DNA of 64,000 nucleotides from positions 4,866,001 to 4,930,000 of the forward strand of contig NZ_CP022529.1 in the NCBI RefSeq assembly GCF_002237595.1, read 5' to 3'. This stretch comes from Labrenzia sp. VG12 (GTDB lineage Bacteria; Pseudomonadota; Alphaproteobacteria; Rhizobiales; Stappiaceae). Of the stretch, positions 52,411 to 60,674 are shown in pieces; position 1 is the first letter of the stretch; every line of letters begins with the position of its first letter. The notes below the pieces were generated by a model, which saw only the letters and a program-made list of their open reading frames with translations, was not told the DNA's origin and made no database searches. Position numbers and translations under genes: made by a program.

Positions 52411-52839
52411 ATGTCGCGCATGTCAGCGTTTTCTAGCCCGTTTATGCTCGGGTTCGACGATATCGAGCGTGTGCTCGATCGCGTCTCCAAGGCCGCCAAT
52501 GACGGTTATCCGCCCTACAACATCGAAAGACTTCCGAAAAGCGAAGGTCAGGGCGATATCATCCGGATCACGCTTGCCGTGGCCGGGTTCACAAGGGACC
52601 AGCTTGACGTCTCTGTTGAGGAGAGCCAGTTGGTGATCCGCGGCCGGCAGGTCGACGACAAGACCCGCCAGTACCTGCATCGCGGCATTGCCGCCCGCCA
52701 GTTTCAGCGGGCCTTTGTCCTGGCCGAGGGGATCGAGATCCTTGGAGCCGACCTGAAAGATGGGCTTCTGTCCATCGATCTGGCACGCCCGGAACCGGAA
52801 CGTGTCATAAGAAAAATAGAAATCTCCAGCGGCGAATAG
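52411..52839 (+). CDS. Small heat shock protein, Hsp20 family
   Basis: 142 residues, an alpha-crystallin domain chaperone. The N-terminus (FSSPFMLGFDDIERVLDRVS) is the class A rhizobial Hsp20 opening. IIRITLAVAGFTRDQLDVSV and the C-terminal GLLSIDLARPEPE follow. It holds unfolding proteins for refolding. ATG 52411 or 52420 could be used. It lies 31 bases before a DUF1150 gene, a common alphaproteobacterial pair. Confidence 0.93.
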   Translation: MSRMSAFSSPFMLGFDDIERVLDRVSKAANDGYPPYNIERLPKSEGQGDIIRITLAVAGFTRDQLDVSVEESQLVIRGRQVDDKTRQYLHRGIAARQFQRAFVLAEGIEILGADLKDGLLSIDLARPEPERVIRKIEISSGE

Positions 52840-52870
52840 ACCCTCGTCGACCAACAGATGGAGAAGACTG

Positions 52871-53155
52871 ATGCACAATCCCAATAGCCCCTTCGGGGCA
52901 CCGCCCGTCGACCTGTCCGAATACATGTCGGTTGATGAACTGACCGAGCTGGGCACCGGCGATGTTGCCTATATCAAACCGATCAAGGCACGCGACCTCC
53001 ACGAGATGTTTCCGGACGTGCCGCCATTGCATGACAACATGACGCTCTATGCGTTGCTCAATGCCGACGGTACGCCGATCCTTCTGGCCGACAGCCGGGA
53101 AGCTGCCGTTGCCAATGCCTTTGAGGCCGATCTGGAAATGGCTTCGCTGCACTGA
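52871..53155 (+). CDS. DUF1150 family protein
   Basis: 94 residues. YMSVDELTELGTGDVAYIKP and NADGTPILLADSREAAVANA mark DUF1150, a small acidic protein that nearly always follows hsp20 in these bacteria. It is presumably part of the same heat shock operon, ending at the terminator 53186. Molecular role is unknown. Confidence 0.9.
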   Translation: MHNPNSPFGAPPVDLSEYMSVDELTELGTGDVAYIKPIKARDLHEMFPDVPPLHDNMTLYALLNADGTPILLADSREAAVANAFEADLEMASLH

Positions 53156-53185
53156 CGCAAAGCCAGATCTGGAATTCGATACGGA

Positions 53186-53218
53186 ACACCGGTCATGTCC
53201 CATGACCGGTGTTTTTTT
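53186..53218 (+). terminator. Terminator of the hsp20-DUF1150 operon
   Basis: ACACCGGTCATG-tcc-CATGACCGGTGT, a perfect 12-bp stem, followed directly by TTTTTT. Confidence 0.92.
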
Positions 53219-53262
53219 GTGGTTTGGTCAGGCCCTGCATTTCTTCTCCGTCTGCACTTGAA

Positions 53263-53280
53263 AATAATGCATGCATTATT
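53263..53280. promoter_or_regulatory. Perfect 18-bp palindrome upstream of the GGDEF gene
   Basis: AATAATGCATGCATTATT, an exact palindrome, about 235 bases before ATG 53515. Likely a dimeric regulator site; the regulator is not identified. Confidence 0.45.
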
Positions 53281-53467
53281 GCTCGATTTTGGTTAACCAC
53301 GTTGTTGAGATTATTCTTTCGTCGTAGATCTTACGCAGCGCGAGTCGGATGAACGTGGTGCAATGCCAAAAGCTTCAACCGGCAGGATTATCGCTCCAGG
53401 GGATATGCGGGTATCCCGACGGTGCGGTTCCTTCAGTCGCGGGGCGGATCGACGGAAGATAAACAAG

Positions 53468-53489
53468 TGCACCGGCTTCCTCCGGTGCA
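53468..53489 (+). other. Leader hairpin of the GGDEF gene
   Basis: TGCACCGG-cttcct-CCGGTGCA, a perfect 8-bp stem, 25 bases before the ATG. No T run follows, so it is more likely a translational or stability element than a terminator. Confidence 0.45.
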
Positions 53490-53514
53490 AATAAGCGGGC
53501 ATTCGGGACAGCGC

Positions 53515-55311
53515 ATGAAAATCAGCACAATCACAAACTGGGCCTATGGCGTCACCGTTTTCCTGACCGTCCTGTCCGGTATCGCGTTTATCCTTTCCGT
53601 TGACAGTGCCCATGAGGAACGCAAGGCCGTCGAAGTTCACCTGGTGTTGAACGAACTTGGTGAGCAGCTTGAAATTGACGCCGAACTCAGGACGGACGAG
53701 GCCAGGCTCTATGTGATGCGGGGGATTGCAGCTCACCTCGCGGCGTTCGAAGTCTACAACGCCGAGGAACATCGACTGGAGGAAAAGGCGCGCCATGCCG
53801 AGGAATTCGGGGCGACCAGCGACGAACTTGCGTTGCTTCTGGAGATCAACAAGCAGGCCGACACGCTGGAAGCTATCGAACTGAAGGCGATCAAGGCCTA
53901 TCAGGCCGGCGACGCGCAAACCGCCAGGGATCTGCTTTTCGGAGAAGAGCATTACCAGCACCACATCCAGCTGGTGAAGGATGTCGAGAAGTTTCGCGAA
54001 ATGGTCGATGCGCGCACCAGCGTGGAGCTGGAGCTTGCCAAGCTGCGCAGCGACTGGTTCGGATTGACGGCGCGCATCATGCTCGGGCTGACGGCGGCGC
54101 TTTTCCTTGCAGTGCTCTATTTTGTGCTGCGGCGGCGTGTGGCCCTGCCGTTGACGCGCATGACCGGGATCGTCAAGCGCCTGGCGACCCAGGACTACGA
54201 AGTCGAGGTGCCGCTTGACGGCCGTCAGGACGAAATTGGCGAGCTGAATGCCGCGATCCATATTTTCCGGCAAAACGGCCTGGAGCGAGAGCGGCTCGAT
54301 GCGGAACGGCGGCGTGACCTGAAAATGAAGGACCTGATCCTGCAGATGATGCACCGTCTGCAGGCTTGCCAGAAACTGGACGAGCTCAGCGACGTGGTCA
54401 GCCGGTTTGCACCGCAGATCTTTCCGGAACTGGCGGGTGGGCTCTATGTGCTCAACGATCAGCGCACCGCGCTGAGGCGTGCCGGAGCCTGGAAAACACC
54501 ACAGCCTTCACTGGCCAGTTTCAGTCCGGACGATTGCTGGGGGCTTCGCCGGGGACGCGCGCATGTCAGCCACAATGGCAAGGAGGATGTGAACTGCCAG
54601 CATCTGGCGGACACCTCCTCTTCAGCGCTATGCGTGCCGCTGACCGCGCAAGGAGACATCATCGGTCTGCTCAGTTTCAAGGACTTGTCGGACGGTGAAG
54701 ACACGATCCAGGAGGCGCAGCTCTATCTGGAGATGATTGCTGAAAACGTTGCGCTCGCCGTTGCCAATCTGCAGCTGCGCGACCGGTTGACACAACTTGC
54801 CGTGCGCGATGCCCTGACCGGTTTGCAGAACCGCAGGTCGCTCGACCAGACCATGAGCGACAGGGCCCGCGAAAACGCGACCGGCCGGCTGACCTGCATG
54901 ATGCTCGACATTGATTACTTCAAGCGTTTCAACGACGAGTTCGGCCATGACGCCGGGGATCTGGTGATGCAGTCCTTTGCCGGGATCCTGATGGAGTCCG
55001 TGGGCAAGCGGGGCACCTGCTATCGCTTCGGCGGCGAGGAATTTGTCATTCTCCTGCCGAACCTGCCCCGCGACGAGGCTTTTGCCCTTGCCGAAGAGAT
55101 CCGCAGGCAGGCGGCGCGGATGACACTCACGCATCGCGGCGCGGTGCTGGCACCCGTCACCGTCTCCATTGGCGTGGCCAGCACGCCGGATGGCGGGCCT
55201 CTGTCCTCTCTGCGCACACGAGCGGATGTGGCGCTGCTCAAGGCCAAGGACGCAGGCAGGGATCGCACGGTCTGCGAACCCGAAGCCGAACTGCGGCAGG
55301 TGGGCAACTGA
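53515..55311 (+). CDS. Membrane diguanylate cyclase: HAMP-GAF-GGDEF
   Basis: 598 residues. TM1 (VTVFLTVLSGIAFILSV) and TM2 (RIMLGLTAALFLAVLYFVLR) flank a periplasmic helical sensor. HAMP (VALPLTRMTGIVKRLATQDY), a GAF domain (residues about 295-420) and a GGDEF domain follow. The signature is FGGEEFVILLP, an active GGEEF type. Residues ahead of it (LTCMMLDIDYFKRFNDEFGH) include the metal-binding Asp. It makes c-di-GMP in response to a periplasmic and an intracellular signal. Confidence 0.9.
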   Translation: MKISTITNWAYGVTVFLTVLSGIAFILSVDSAHEERKAVEVHLVLNELGEQLEIDAELRTDEARLYVMRGIAAHLAAFEVYNAEEHRLEEKARHAEEFGATSDELALLLEINKQADTLEAIELKAIKAYQAGDAQTARDLLFGEEHYQHHIQLVKDVEKFREMVDARTSVELELAKLRSDWFGLTARIMLGLTAALFLAVLYFVLRRRVALPLTRMTGIVKRLATQDYEVEVPLDGRQDEIGELNAAIHIFRQNGLERERLDAERRRDLKMKDLILQMMHRLQACQKLDELSDVVSRFAPQIFPELAGGLYVLNDQRTALRRAGAWKTPQPSLASFSPDDCWGLRRGRAHVSHNGKEDVNCQHLADTSSSALCVPLTAQGDIIGLLSFKDLSDGEDTIQEAQLYLEMIAENVALAVANLQLRDRLTQLAVRDALTGLQNRRSLDQTMSDRARENATGRLTCMMLDIDYFKRFNDEFGHDAGDLVMQSFAGILMESVGKRGTCYRFGGEEFVILLPNLPRDEAFALAEEIRRQAARMTLTHRGAVLAPVTVSIGVASTPDGGPLSSLRTRADVALLKAKDAGRDRTVCEPEAELRQVGN

Positions 55312-55386
55312 GCCAGCCACCTGGCCAGGGCTTGCAGTATCAGGAGCGGCGATAGTTACTCCGCTCCCTGTTCGCAGGGATGTTGG

Positions 55387-56667
55387 TCAGGTCAGCACGG
55401 GTTTGCGTTCGTCTGAAGCCGACCTTGCATGCTGGTCGGTGTCCTCGGCAGGAGGTGATTTTGGCCGGCCGGATGGACCGGGCGTCGACGTCGCCGGAGG
55501 TTTGCGCCAAGGCTGGCTCTTGTACCAGCCGGCAACATAGGCCACCGCGATCAGGGCAGCAAACCCCAGAAGATTGGACAGGATCTGCGGGATCCAGTCG
55601 CCACGGCCCCAGACCATGTCGCGCAGCAGGCCGGCGGCCTGGGCGATCACGAGGCTGGCCATGAAGACCGGCAGCGACTGCTGGCCGACCTTCTGAACCA
55701 CCTTGACGAAGCGGCCCCAGAGAGCGCCGTGGCCCAGAAGGTGCTTGCCGTGTTCACCGGCGGCGATCCAGGCGAGATAAGCCAGCGCCAGGAAATGCAG
55801 ATACCGGAACAGGCCGAACTCGGTCTTGATCCAGAGCGGCCGGATGGCTTCACGAATGTCCCGCGCCCAGGCCACATCCCACTGGTGTTCGCTATAGACC
55901 CGGAAATAGGCGAAGGGGATTGTGACGATGACGACGGTCGCACAAAGGAGGATAAGTTTGCGGTTGACCGGCGGCGCCGGAATCCAGCCGCGCATGAAGG
56001 CAAAGCCGGTAAAGAAAAGCATTTGCCAGGCAAAGGGATTGAAGAACCATTCCCGGTCGGACCAGGGTTCGGCCGGCAGGCTGAGCAGGTCGAATTGCGA
56101 GGCGAGCCAGAGGCCGATGGAGACGGCGAATGCAGCCGGAACCGAATAGCGTGCCGCCAGCATGATCACCGGGATCAGGGCCAGGATCACGATATACATC
56201 GGCAGGATGTCGAAATAATTGGGCACCCAGGTCAGCGTCATCAGGCCGGGAAGCGACACTTCCGTCTTGTTGTAGAGATGCCAGAGATTGAGCGAGGCAA
56301 CATAATCCTGGGTCAGGCCACAGCAATCATTCAGGAAATTGCTCTCGTGGATCATCACGAGACCGACTGCAATCACCAGGAACTGGCCGATATGGGCCCA
56401 GTAGACCTGCCACATGCGATGCAGGATACGGGCGGCTCCCATGCCCCAGCCGTGAAGGTCGAAGATCTTGCCGAAGGCAAGGGCAGAAGCCATGCCGGAG
56501 CAGAAAACAAAGATCTCCGTGGCGTCGGAAAAACCGAAGCGGGCGGGAATCCAGAGCGTCCACCAGTTCCAGGGCAGATGGGCAATGTAGATGATGAACA
56601 TGCCGATGCCGCGGAAAAAGTCGAGCCGCGGGTCCCGGGGGCGTTTCGTCTGAGGGTGCGCGTTCAC
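55387..56667 (-). CDS. opgC: OpgC family glucan modification protein
   Basis: 426 residues, about ten membrane helices. RDPRLDFFRGIGMFIIYIAH at the N-terminus and PARFGFSDATEIFVFCSG are the OpgC signature. OpgC adds succinyl groups to osmoregulated periplasmic glucans. The start is a GTG at 56667. The C-terminal tail (SQPWRKPPATSTPGPSGRPK) is cytoplasmic and Pro-rich. No opgGH genes are nearby. Confidence 0.88.
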   Translation of the reverse strand: MNAHPQTKRPRDPRLDFFRGIGMFIIYIAHLPWNWWTLWIPARFGFSDATEIFVFCSGMASALAFGKIFDLHGWGMGAARILHRMWQVYWAHIGQFLVIAVGLVMIHESNFLNDCCGLTQDYVASLNLWHLYNKTEVSLPGLMTLTWVPNYFDILPMYIVILALIPVIMLAARYSVPAAFAVSIGLWLASQFDLLSLPAEPWSDREWFFNPFAWQMLFFTGFAFMRGWIPAPPVNRKLILLCATVVIVTIPFAYFRVYSEHQWDVAWARDIREAIRPLWIKTEFGLFRYLHFLALAYLAWIAAGEHGKHLLGHGALWGRFVKVVQKVGQQSLPVFMASLVIAQAAGLLRDMVWGRGDWIPQILSNLLGFAALIAVAYVAGWYKSQPWRKPPATSTPGPSGRPKSPPAEDTDQHARSASDERKPVLT

Positions 56668-56707
56668 GTCGTTTCCAAAAATAGTCGCTGTCCGGGCGGG
56701 AAAGTGG

Positions 56708-58093
56708 TCAGACCGAGAACCGGGCCCGGAGTTTCTCGTCTTCCATCACCTGTTGGGCGCGGTGCATCTTCTCGCAGGTTTCAAGACGCTGCTCGGCAAA
56801 CCGGTCCAGGGCGCCGCGCTTGTGGGTGCGGTCCTTGATAAGCCGTTCGGCATCATCCGGCAATCCGGCCCGGAGCGCGGCATCAATGGTTATGCGCTCA
56901 AAGACGTCGCGCTGCGCATGCGAACCGCCGACCAGATAGAGATTGTCCCGCGCGGAGGTCAGAAGCGTGAAGGCGGAGGCGTAGTTGCCTTTCCGGTACT
57001 GTTCCAGCCCCAGTCCCGTCGGAAGACCCGTTTCGGCGGTGATCCTGCCGATATCCGTTTCACTCTGGGCGCGCTGTTTGAGGCCGGCCAGGAGCCGGTC
57101 GGCACCCATGCGGCGACCGCCATTCAACAGCGCCAGCAGGTAGTGCAGATCGGCGAAGACATTGCAGCCGTCTTCCGCGCGTTTATCTGACAGAAGGGCC
57201 AGTTCGTCCCAGCGGGATCCCGTATCGACCCCTTCCAGCTCCAGCCGCACCAGCAGCGAAGCGGCGTTGGAAATGTCGCGGTAGTCGTCGGTCTTGTCCT
57301 TGCGGATATCCGTATCGTAAAGCGCCAGCGCCCGGTCGGCATTGCCCTGGTCCAGATACATCAGCGCCAGGTGCCACCACACGTGATAGCCGAAATTGTT
57401 GCAATGAGCCCAGCCGTCCGGATGGTTTTCCAGCCAGCCTGCGCCTTCCTCGGAGCGGCCGGTCATGTCATGGACATGGGCAACGGCATGAAGGCCCCAG
57501 GCGTCATCGCGGGCAAATTCCAGGCCCCTGCGGCCTGACGCCTCAGCCTGACGGTAGTCCCCGGTTTCTTCCAGGGAGAAGGCCCGGCAGCCCAGCAGAT
57601 AGCCATAGGCCGGGTGGTTTTCATTATAAGCTGACTGGATACGCTCGATGGACTGCCGCATGCCGGCGGCATCGCCAAGCACAAAGCGGATGGCATGCAC
57701 CAGTTTCATCATCAGGGCATCTTCGGGAACCTTGACCAGTTCGGCATCCAGAAGGTCGGCGGAGCGGCTCGGAAAACCCTGCAACCAGGCGTCAAGCGCA
57801 TCGACAACGGCCGTCTCACGTGTCGTCAAAGGTGTCTGGCGCGCCGAGTTGCGGGCGATCGACAGGCACTCACCTGCCGTGGCGAAAAGCTCCCGTCGCC
57901 CGAGCAGCAGACAGAACAGGCCGCGTGCCGCATGGCCAAGGGCAAAATCCGGGGCAAGGCCGAGACAGGTTTCAAGATGCTGCGGGGTGGTCTTGCCATG
58001 GGCAAGAAAGGCCCGCACGGTGTCGTTCCAGGCCGCCAGAGCATCCCTGTCCGACAAGGTGAGGTCATATCCGAATTGGTCGCTCAGACGCAT
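56708..58093 (-). CDS. TTC38-like tetratricopeptide protein
   Basis: 461 residues, all helical. It begins MRLSDQFGYDLTLSDRDALA, and FALGHAARGLFCLLLGR and WGLHAVAHVHDMTGRSEEGA, with HCNNFGYHVWWHLALMYLDQ, match the TTC38 family. The role of TTC38 proteins in bacteria is unknown; a scaffold role is likely. An upstream in-frame ATG (58159) gives a poor extension, so 58093 is preferred. Confidence 0.8.
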   Translation of the reverse strand: MRLSDQFGYDLTLSDRDALAAWNDTVRAFLAHGKTTPQHLETCLGLAPDFALGHAARGLFCLLLGRRELFATAGECLSIARNSARQTPLTTRETAVVDALDAWLQGFPSRSADLLDAELVKVPEDALMMKLVHAIRFVLGDAAGMRQSIERIQSAYNENHPAYGYLLGCRAFSLEETGDYRQAEASGRRGLEFARDDAWGLHAVAHVHDMTGRSEEGAGWLENHPDGWAHCNNFGYHVWWHLALMYLDQGNADRALALYDTDIRKDKTDDYRDISNAASLLVRLELEGVDTGSRWDELALLSDKRAEDGCNVFADLHYLLALLNGGRRMGADRLLAGLKQRAQSETDIGRITAETGLPTGLGLEQYRKGNYASAFTLLTSARDNLYLVGGSHAQRDVFERITIDAALRAGLPDDAERLIKDRTHKRGALDRFAEQRLETCEKMHRAQQVMEDEKLRARFSV

Positions 58094-58341
58094 AGCTGGC
58101 CTTTTTGTCTCTCTCGCCGGGGCGCGGGGTCTTGCACAAAAGCAGGACTTGGCGCACATCCAGCTGATGAATCGCTACCGCTAAAAATCAGCAGGCTTCA
58201 CTTGAACTGCAAAACACAAAAAGGTGTTGGCAATGTGTAGCTGATCAAAAGCGACCTTCGTTGCGAAATTATGGCCGTAGATGCGAGTTTAAAGCCTTCA
58301 TTCAGGTAATCTTGCCGGCGCGGGTAAAGGAGCGCGCATTA

Positions 58342-59493
58342 ATGTCAACGACAGTGCAAAGATCTCAGGTAATTGTTGCCGGTGTCGCGTCCTTGCTTTT
58401 GGCGTTTGTTGCGCTGGGAGCCTATGGCGAAGCTGGTGGACGGCAGGCCATTGCCGTGCTGATCGGGGGGCTTGCAGGCCTGTCGCTCTATCATGCCAGC
58501 TTCGGTTTCACCGCGGCCTGGCGGCGGATCGTGACGGAAAAGCGTGGTGGCGGCCTGCGGGCGCAGTTTGTGCTTATCCTGCTTACCAGTGCGGTGTCCT
58601 TTCCGCTGATTGCCTGGGGCAGCACACTTGGCTGGCCAACGGGCGGATTTGTGTTCCCTTTCGGCATCGCCGCCGCGCTCGGAGCCTTCATGTTTGGCGC
58701 GGGCATGCAGCTCGGTGGCGGCTGCGGCTCCGGCACGCTGTTCACGGCCGGTGGCGGTTCCACCCGGATGATGATCACGCTCGCCGCCTTCGTGCTGGGA
58801 TCGGTTCTGGCCACCGCCCATCTGCATCTTTGGGGCCGTTTGCCAAAACTTCCGGCGGTGTCTCTCATCAGGGAGTTCGGGCCGCATGGTGCCTTTCTGC
58901 TGACAGCGCTGGTGCTGGGCGGCCTGGCGCTGCTGACAGTGGGGATCGAACGCAAGGCCCATGGAGACATCGCAGCCGCGCGCCCGACGCAATCGCTCCT
59001 GAAAGGGCCGTGGTCACCGATGCTGGGGGCGATCATGCTGGCCGTCGTCGGCATCGCAACCTTTATCGTTGTCGGCCGGCCCTGGGGGATCACCTCGGCT
59101 TTTGCGCTCTGGGGCGGCAAGATCTTTCACGCCATCGGCATTCCGGTCGACACCTGGCCCTACTGGACGTGGCAGCGCAGCGCTCTGGAGAATTCGGTCC
59201 TGCGGGATACCACCTCCGTGATGGATTTTGGCGTGATCCTCGGTGCCATGGCAGCGGCGGCCCTGGCTGGCCGGTTTGCGCCGGTCTGGAAGCTCAGCCG
59301 CCGCGACGTTCTGACGGCAATCGCCGGCGGACTGTTGATGGGCTATGGCGCGCGCCTTGCCTATGGCTGCAACATCGGCGCCTATCTCGGTGGGCTCGTA
59401 TCCGGCTCCCTGCACGGCTGGCTATGGCTGGCGTTCGGCTTTCTGGGCAGCCTTGCCGGAACGCGCCTGCGATTGCGGCTCGGCATGGGGTGA
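58342..59493 (+). CDS. YeeE/YedE family thiosulfate or sulfur transporter
   Basis: 383 residues, about ten membrane segments. Two Cys motifs, GGGCGSGTLFTAGG and YGCNIGAYLGGL, are those that bind thiosulfate in the YeeE/TsuA family. AAAGGAG precedes ATG 58342. The next gene is DUF302, a common neighbour of YeeE/YedE in sulfur-oxidising bacteria; 106 bases separate them. Confidence 0.85.
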   Translation: MSTTVQRSQVIVAGVASLLLAFVALGAYGEAGGRQAIAVLIGGLAGLSLYHASFGFTAAWRRIVTEKRGGGLRAQFVLILLTSAVSFPLIAWGSTLGWPTGGFVFPFGIAAALGAFMFGAGMQLGGGCGSGTLFTAGGGSTRMMITLAAFVLGSVLATAHLHLWGRLPKLPAVSLIREFGPHGAFLLTALVLGGLALLTVGIERKAHGDIAAARPTQSLLKGPWSPMLGAIMLAVVGIATFIVVGRPWGITSAFALWGGKIFHAIGIPVDTWPYWTWQRSALENSVLRDTTSVMDFGVILGAMAAAALAGRFAPVWKLSRRDVLTAIAGGLLMGYGARLAYGCNIGAYLGGLVSGSLHGWLWLAFGFLGSLAGTRLRLRLGMG

Positions 59494-59599
59494 CCACGTT
59501 TTGTCAGGAGGCCATCGGCCACACCGGAATGTGAGCGGCATGTGAAACGCAAACGGCTAGGATGGCTCCGACAACCGTCTTGCCCCTGGAGTTCCGATC

Positions 59600-60079
59600 A
59601 TGCGCCTGGCCCTTGTCTGTGTTGTTTCCCTGTTTCTGTCTTTGAGCTCGAGCCTCGCCGACAGCGTTCCGGACCGGAAAGGCTGGCAAGTCGCCCCGAC
59701 GGACAAGACCTATCAGGCCCTGGTCGATGACCTGAAAACCTCGATCAAGGCGCATGAGATGTTGCTGGTCACCCAGGCAAGTGCCTCTGCCGGTGCAAAG
59801 GGACGTGGCCTGACGATCCCGGGCAACCGGGTTATCGGCGTTTATCGCAATGACTATGCGGTGCGCATGCTGGAGGCCTCGGTCGCCGCCGGCATCGAGG
59901 CGCCGATCCGGTTCTACGTCACGGAAAACAGCGACGGAACGGCAACACTTTCCTGGAAGACGCCGAGTTTTGTTTTCGCGCCTTATTTCGACGATGGCGG
60001 CGAGGCCCTGGAAACACTGGCCGCAGAACTTGACCTTGTATTCCTGTCCATCGCCGAGGGGGCTGTTGCCGCTCGGTAA
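59600..60079 (+). CDS. Exported DUF302 protein
   Basis: 159 residues with a signal peptide (LALVCVVSLFLSLSSSLADS) and the DUF302 pattern: YQALVDDLKTSIKAHEMLLV, GLTIPGNRVIGVYRNDYAVR and APIRFYVTENSDGTATLSWK. DUF302 proteins are found with sulfur metabolism and transport genes; the biochemical role is open. It likely works with the YeeE/YedE protein upstream. Confidence 0.85.
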   Translation: MRLALVCVVSLFLSLSSSLADSVPDRKGWQVAPTDKTYQALVDDLKTSIKAHEMLLVTQASASAGAKGRGLTIPGNRVIGVYRNDYAVRMLEASVAAGIEAPIRFYVTENSDGTATLSWKTPSFVFAPYFDDGGEALETLAAELDLVFLSIAEGAVAAR

Positions 60080-60193
60080 CAGGTTGGTGGTTTGCGCAAT
60101 TTGCGGGCAGCCAAGACCGGATTTTAGGCTTGTGAAACGCCATGCGCGGCCTCACATTAAAAGTGTCGTCAACAACTGAAAGGAGGTGTGCCC

Positions 60194-60289
60194 ATGTCTA
60201 ATGAGTATCTGAACGTGGCCCAGGTTTCTGGGCGGAATCGAACGGTGCTGGAGCAGCCTCTGGTATTGACCGGTTTCGCTGGGATTTGA
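60194..60289 (+). CDS. 31-residue small protein
   Basis: AAAGGAGGTG, a near-perfect anti-16S match, lies 6 bases before an ATG that opens MSNEYLNVAQVSGRNRTVLE and ends QPLVLTGFAGI-stop. A strong rho-independent terminator begins 31 bases after the stop, so the gene forms a complete unit. It has no signal peptide or membrane segment. I do not recognise the peptide; it could be a regulatory small protein, a leader or a secreted peptide. Confidence 0.6.
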   Translation: MSNEYLNVAQVSGRNRTVLEQPLVLTGFAGI

Positions 60290-60320
60290 TCCGGACCCTG
60301 TGTCACGTCGATCTCATGGG

Positions 60321-60344
60321 AGGGCCGCATTGCGGCCCTCTTTT
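60321..60344 (+). terminator. Terminator of the 31-residue gene
   Basis: AGGGCCGC-at-tGCGGCCCT, with a short loop, followed by CTTTTG. It closes the small gene's transcription unit. Confidence 0.8.
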
Positions 60345-60674
60345 GATTCCGCGCCCTTGAAAACCACGTCCCACAAAAAGTTTTTCAAGTGGGTTGTATT
60401 GATTTTGTTTATTAAACCTAAAGTCGTTCTAATCTACGCATAAATGCGGAGCCGCGAAAAGCGCTGTTTCCTGAATAATTTAAGCCGGTCTTTTGCAAAA
60501 TCGCATCAGCCAGTCACTTGAATTTTCAAGTCAAAAATACAACCAAGTCATTATTTAGGCGACTAAATTTCCCTTTGCCAAATGGTCAAAAGTCAGAAAA
60601 CTGACACGGTTCTGACATGGGGCGTGGACTACCTAGCGCCCCAGATTTGTACTGTTGTTTGGGGAAGACACATC
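60345..60674. other. A+T-rich control region of the secreted nuclease gene
   Basis: 330 bases without a gene. It has a perfect ACTTGAA-tt-TTCAAGT palindrome (60516-60531), GTCAG-aaaa-CTGAC (60592-60605) and a Pho-like direct repeat (60601-60618). Confidence 0.5.
60601..60618 (+). promoter_or_regulatory. Pho-box-like direct repeat before the nuclease
   Basis: CTGACAC and CTGACAT, starting 11 bases apart (60601-60607 and 60612-60618), each one mismatch from CTGTCAC/T. It ends 56 bases before the ATG, where a PhoB site would be expected. Confidence 0.5.
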
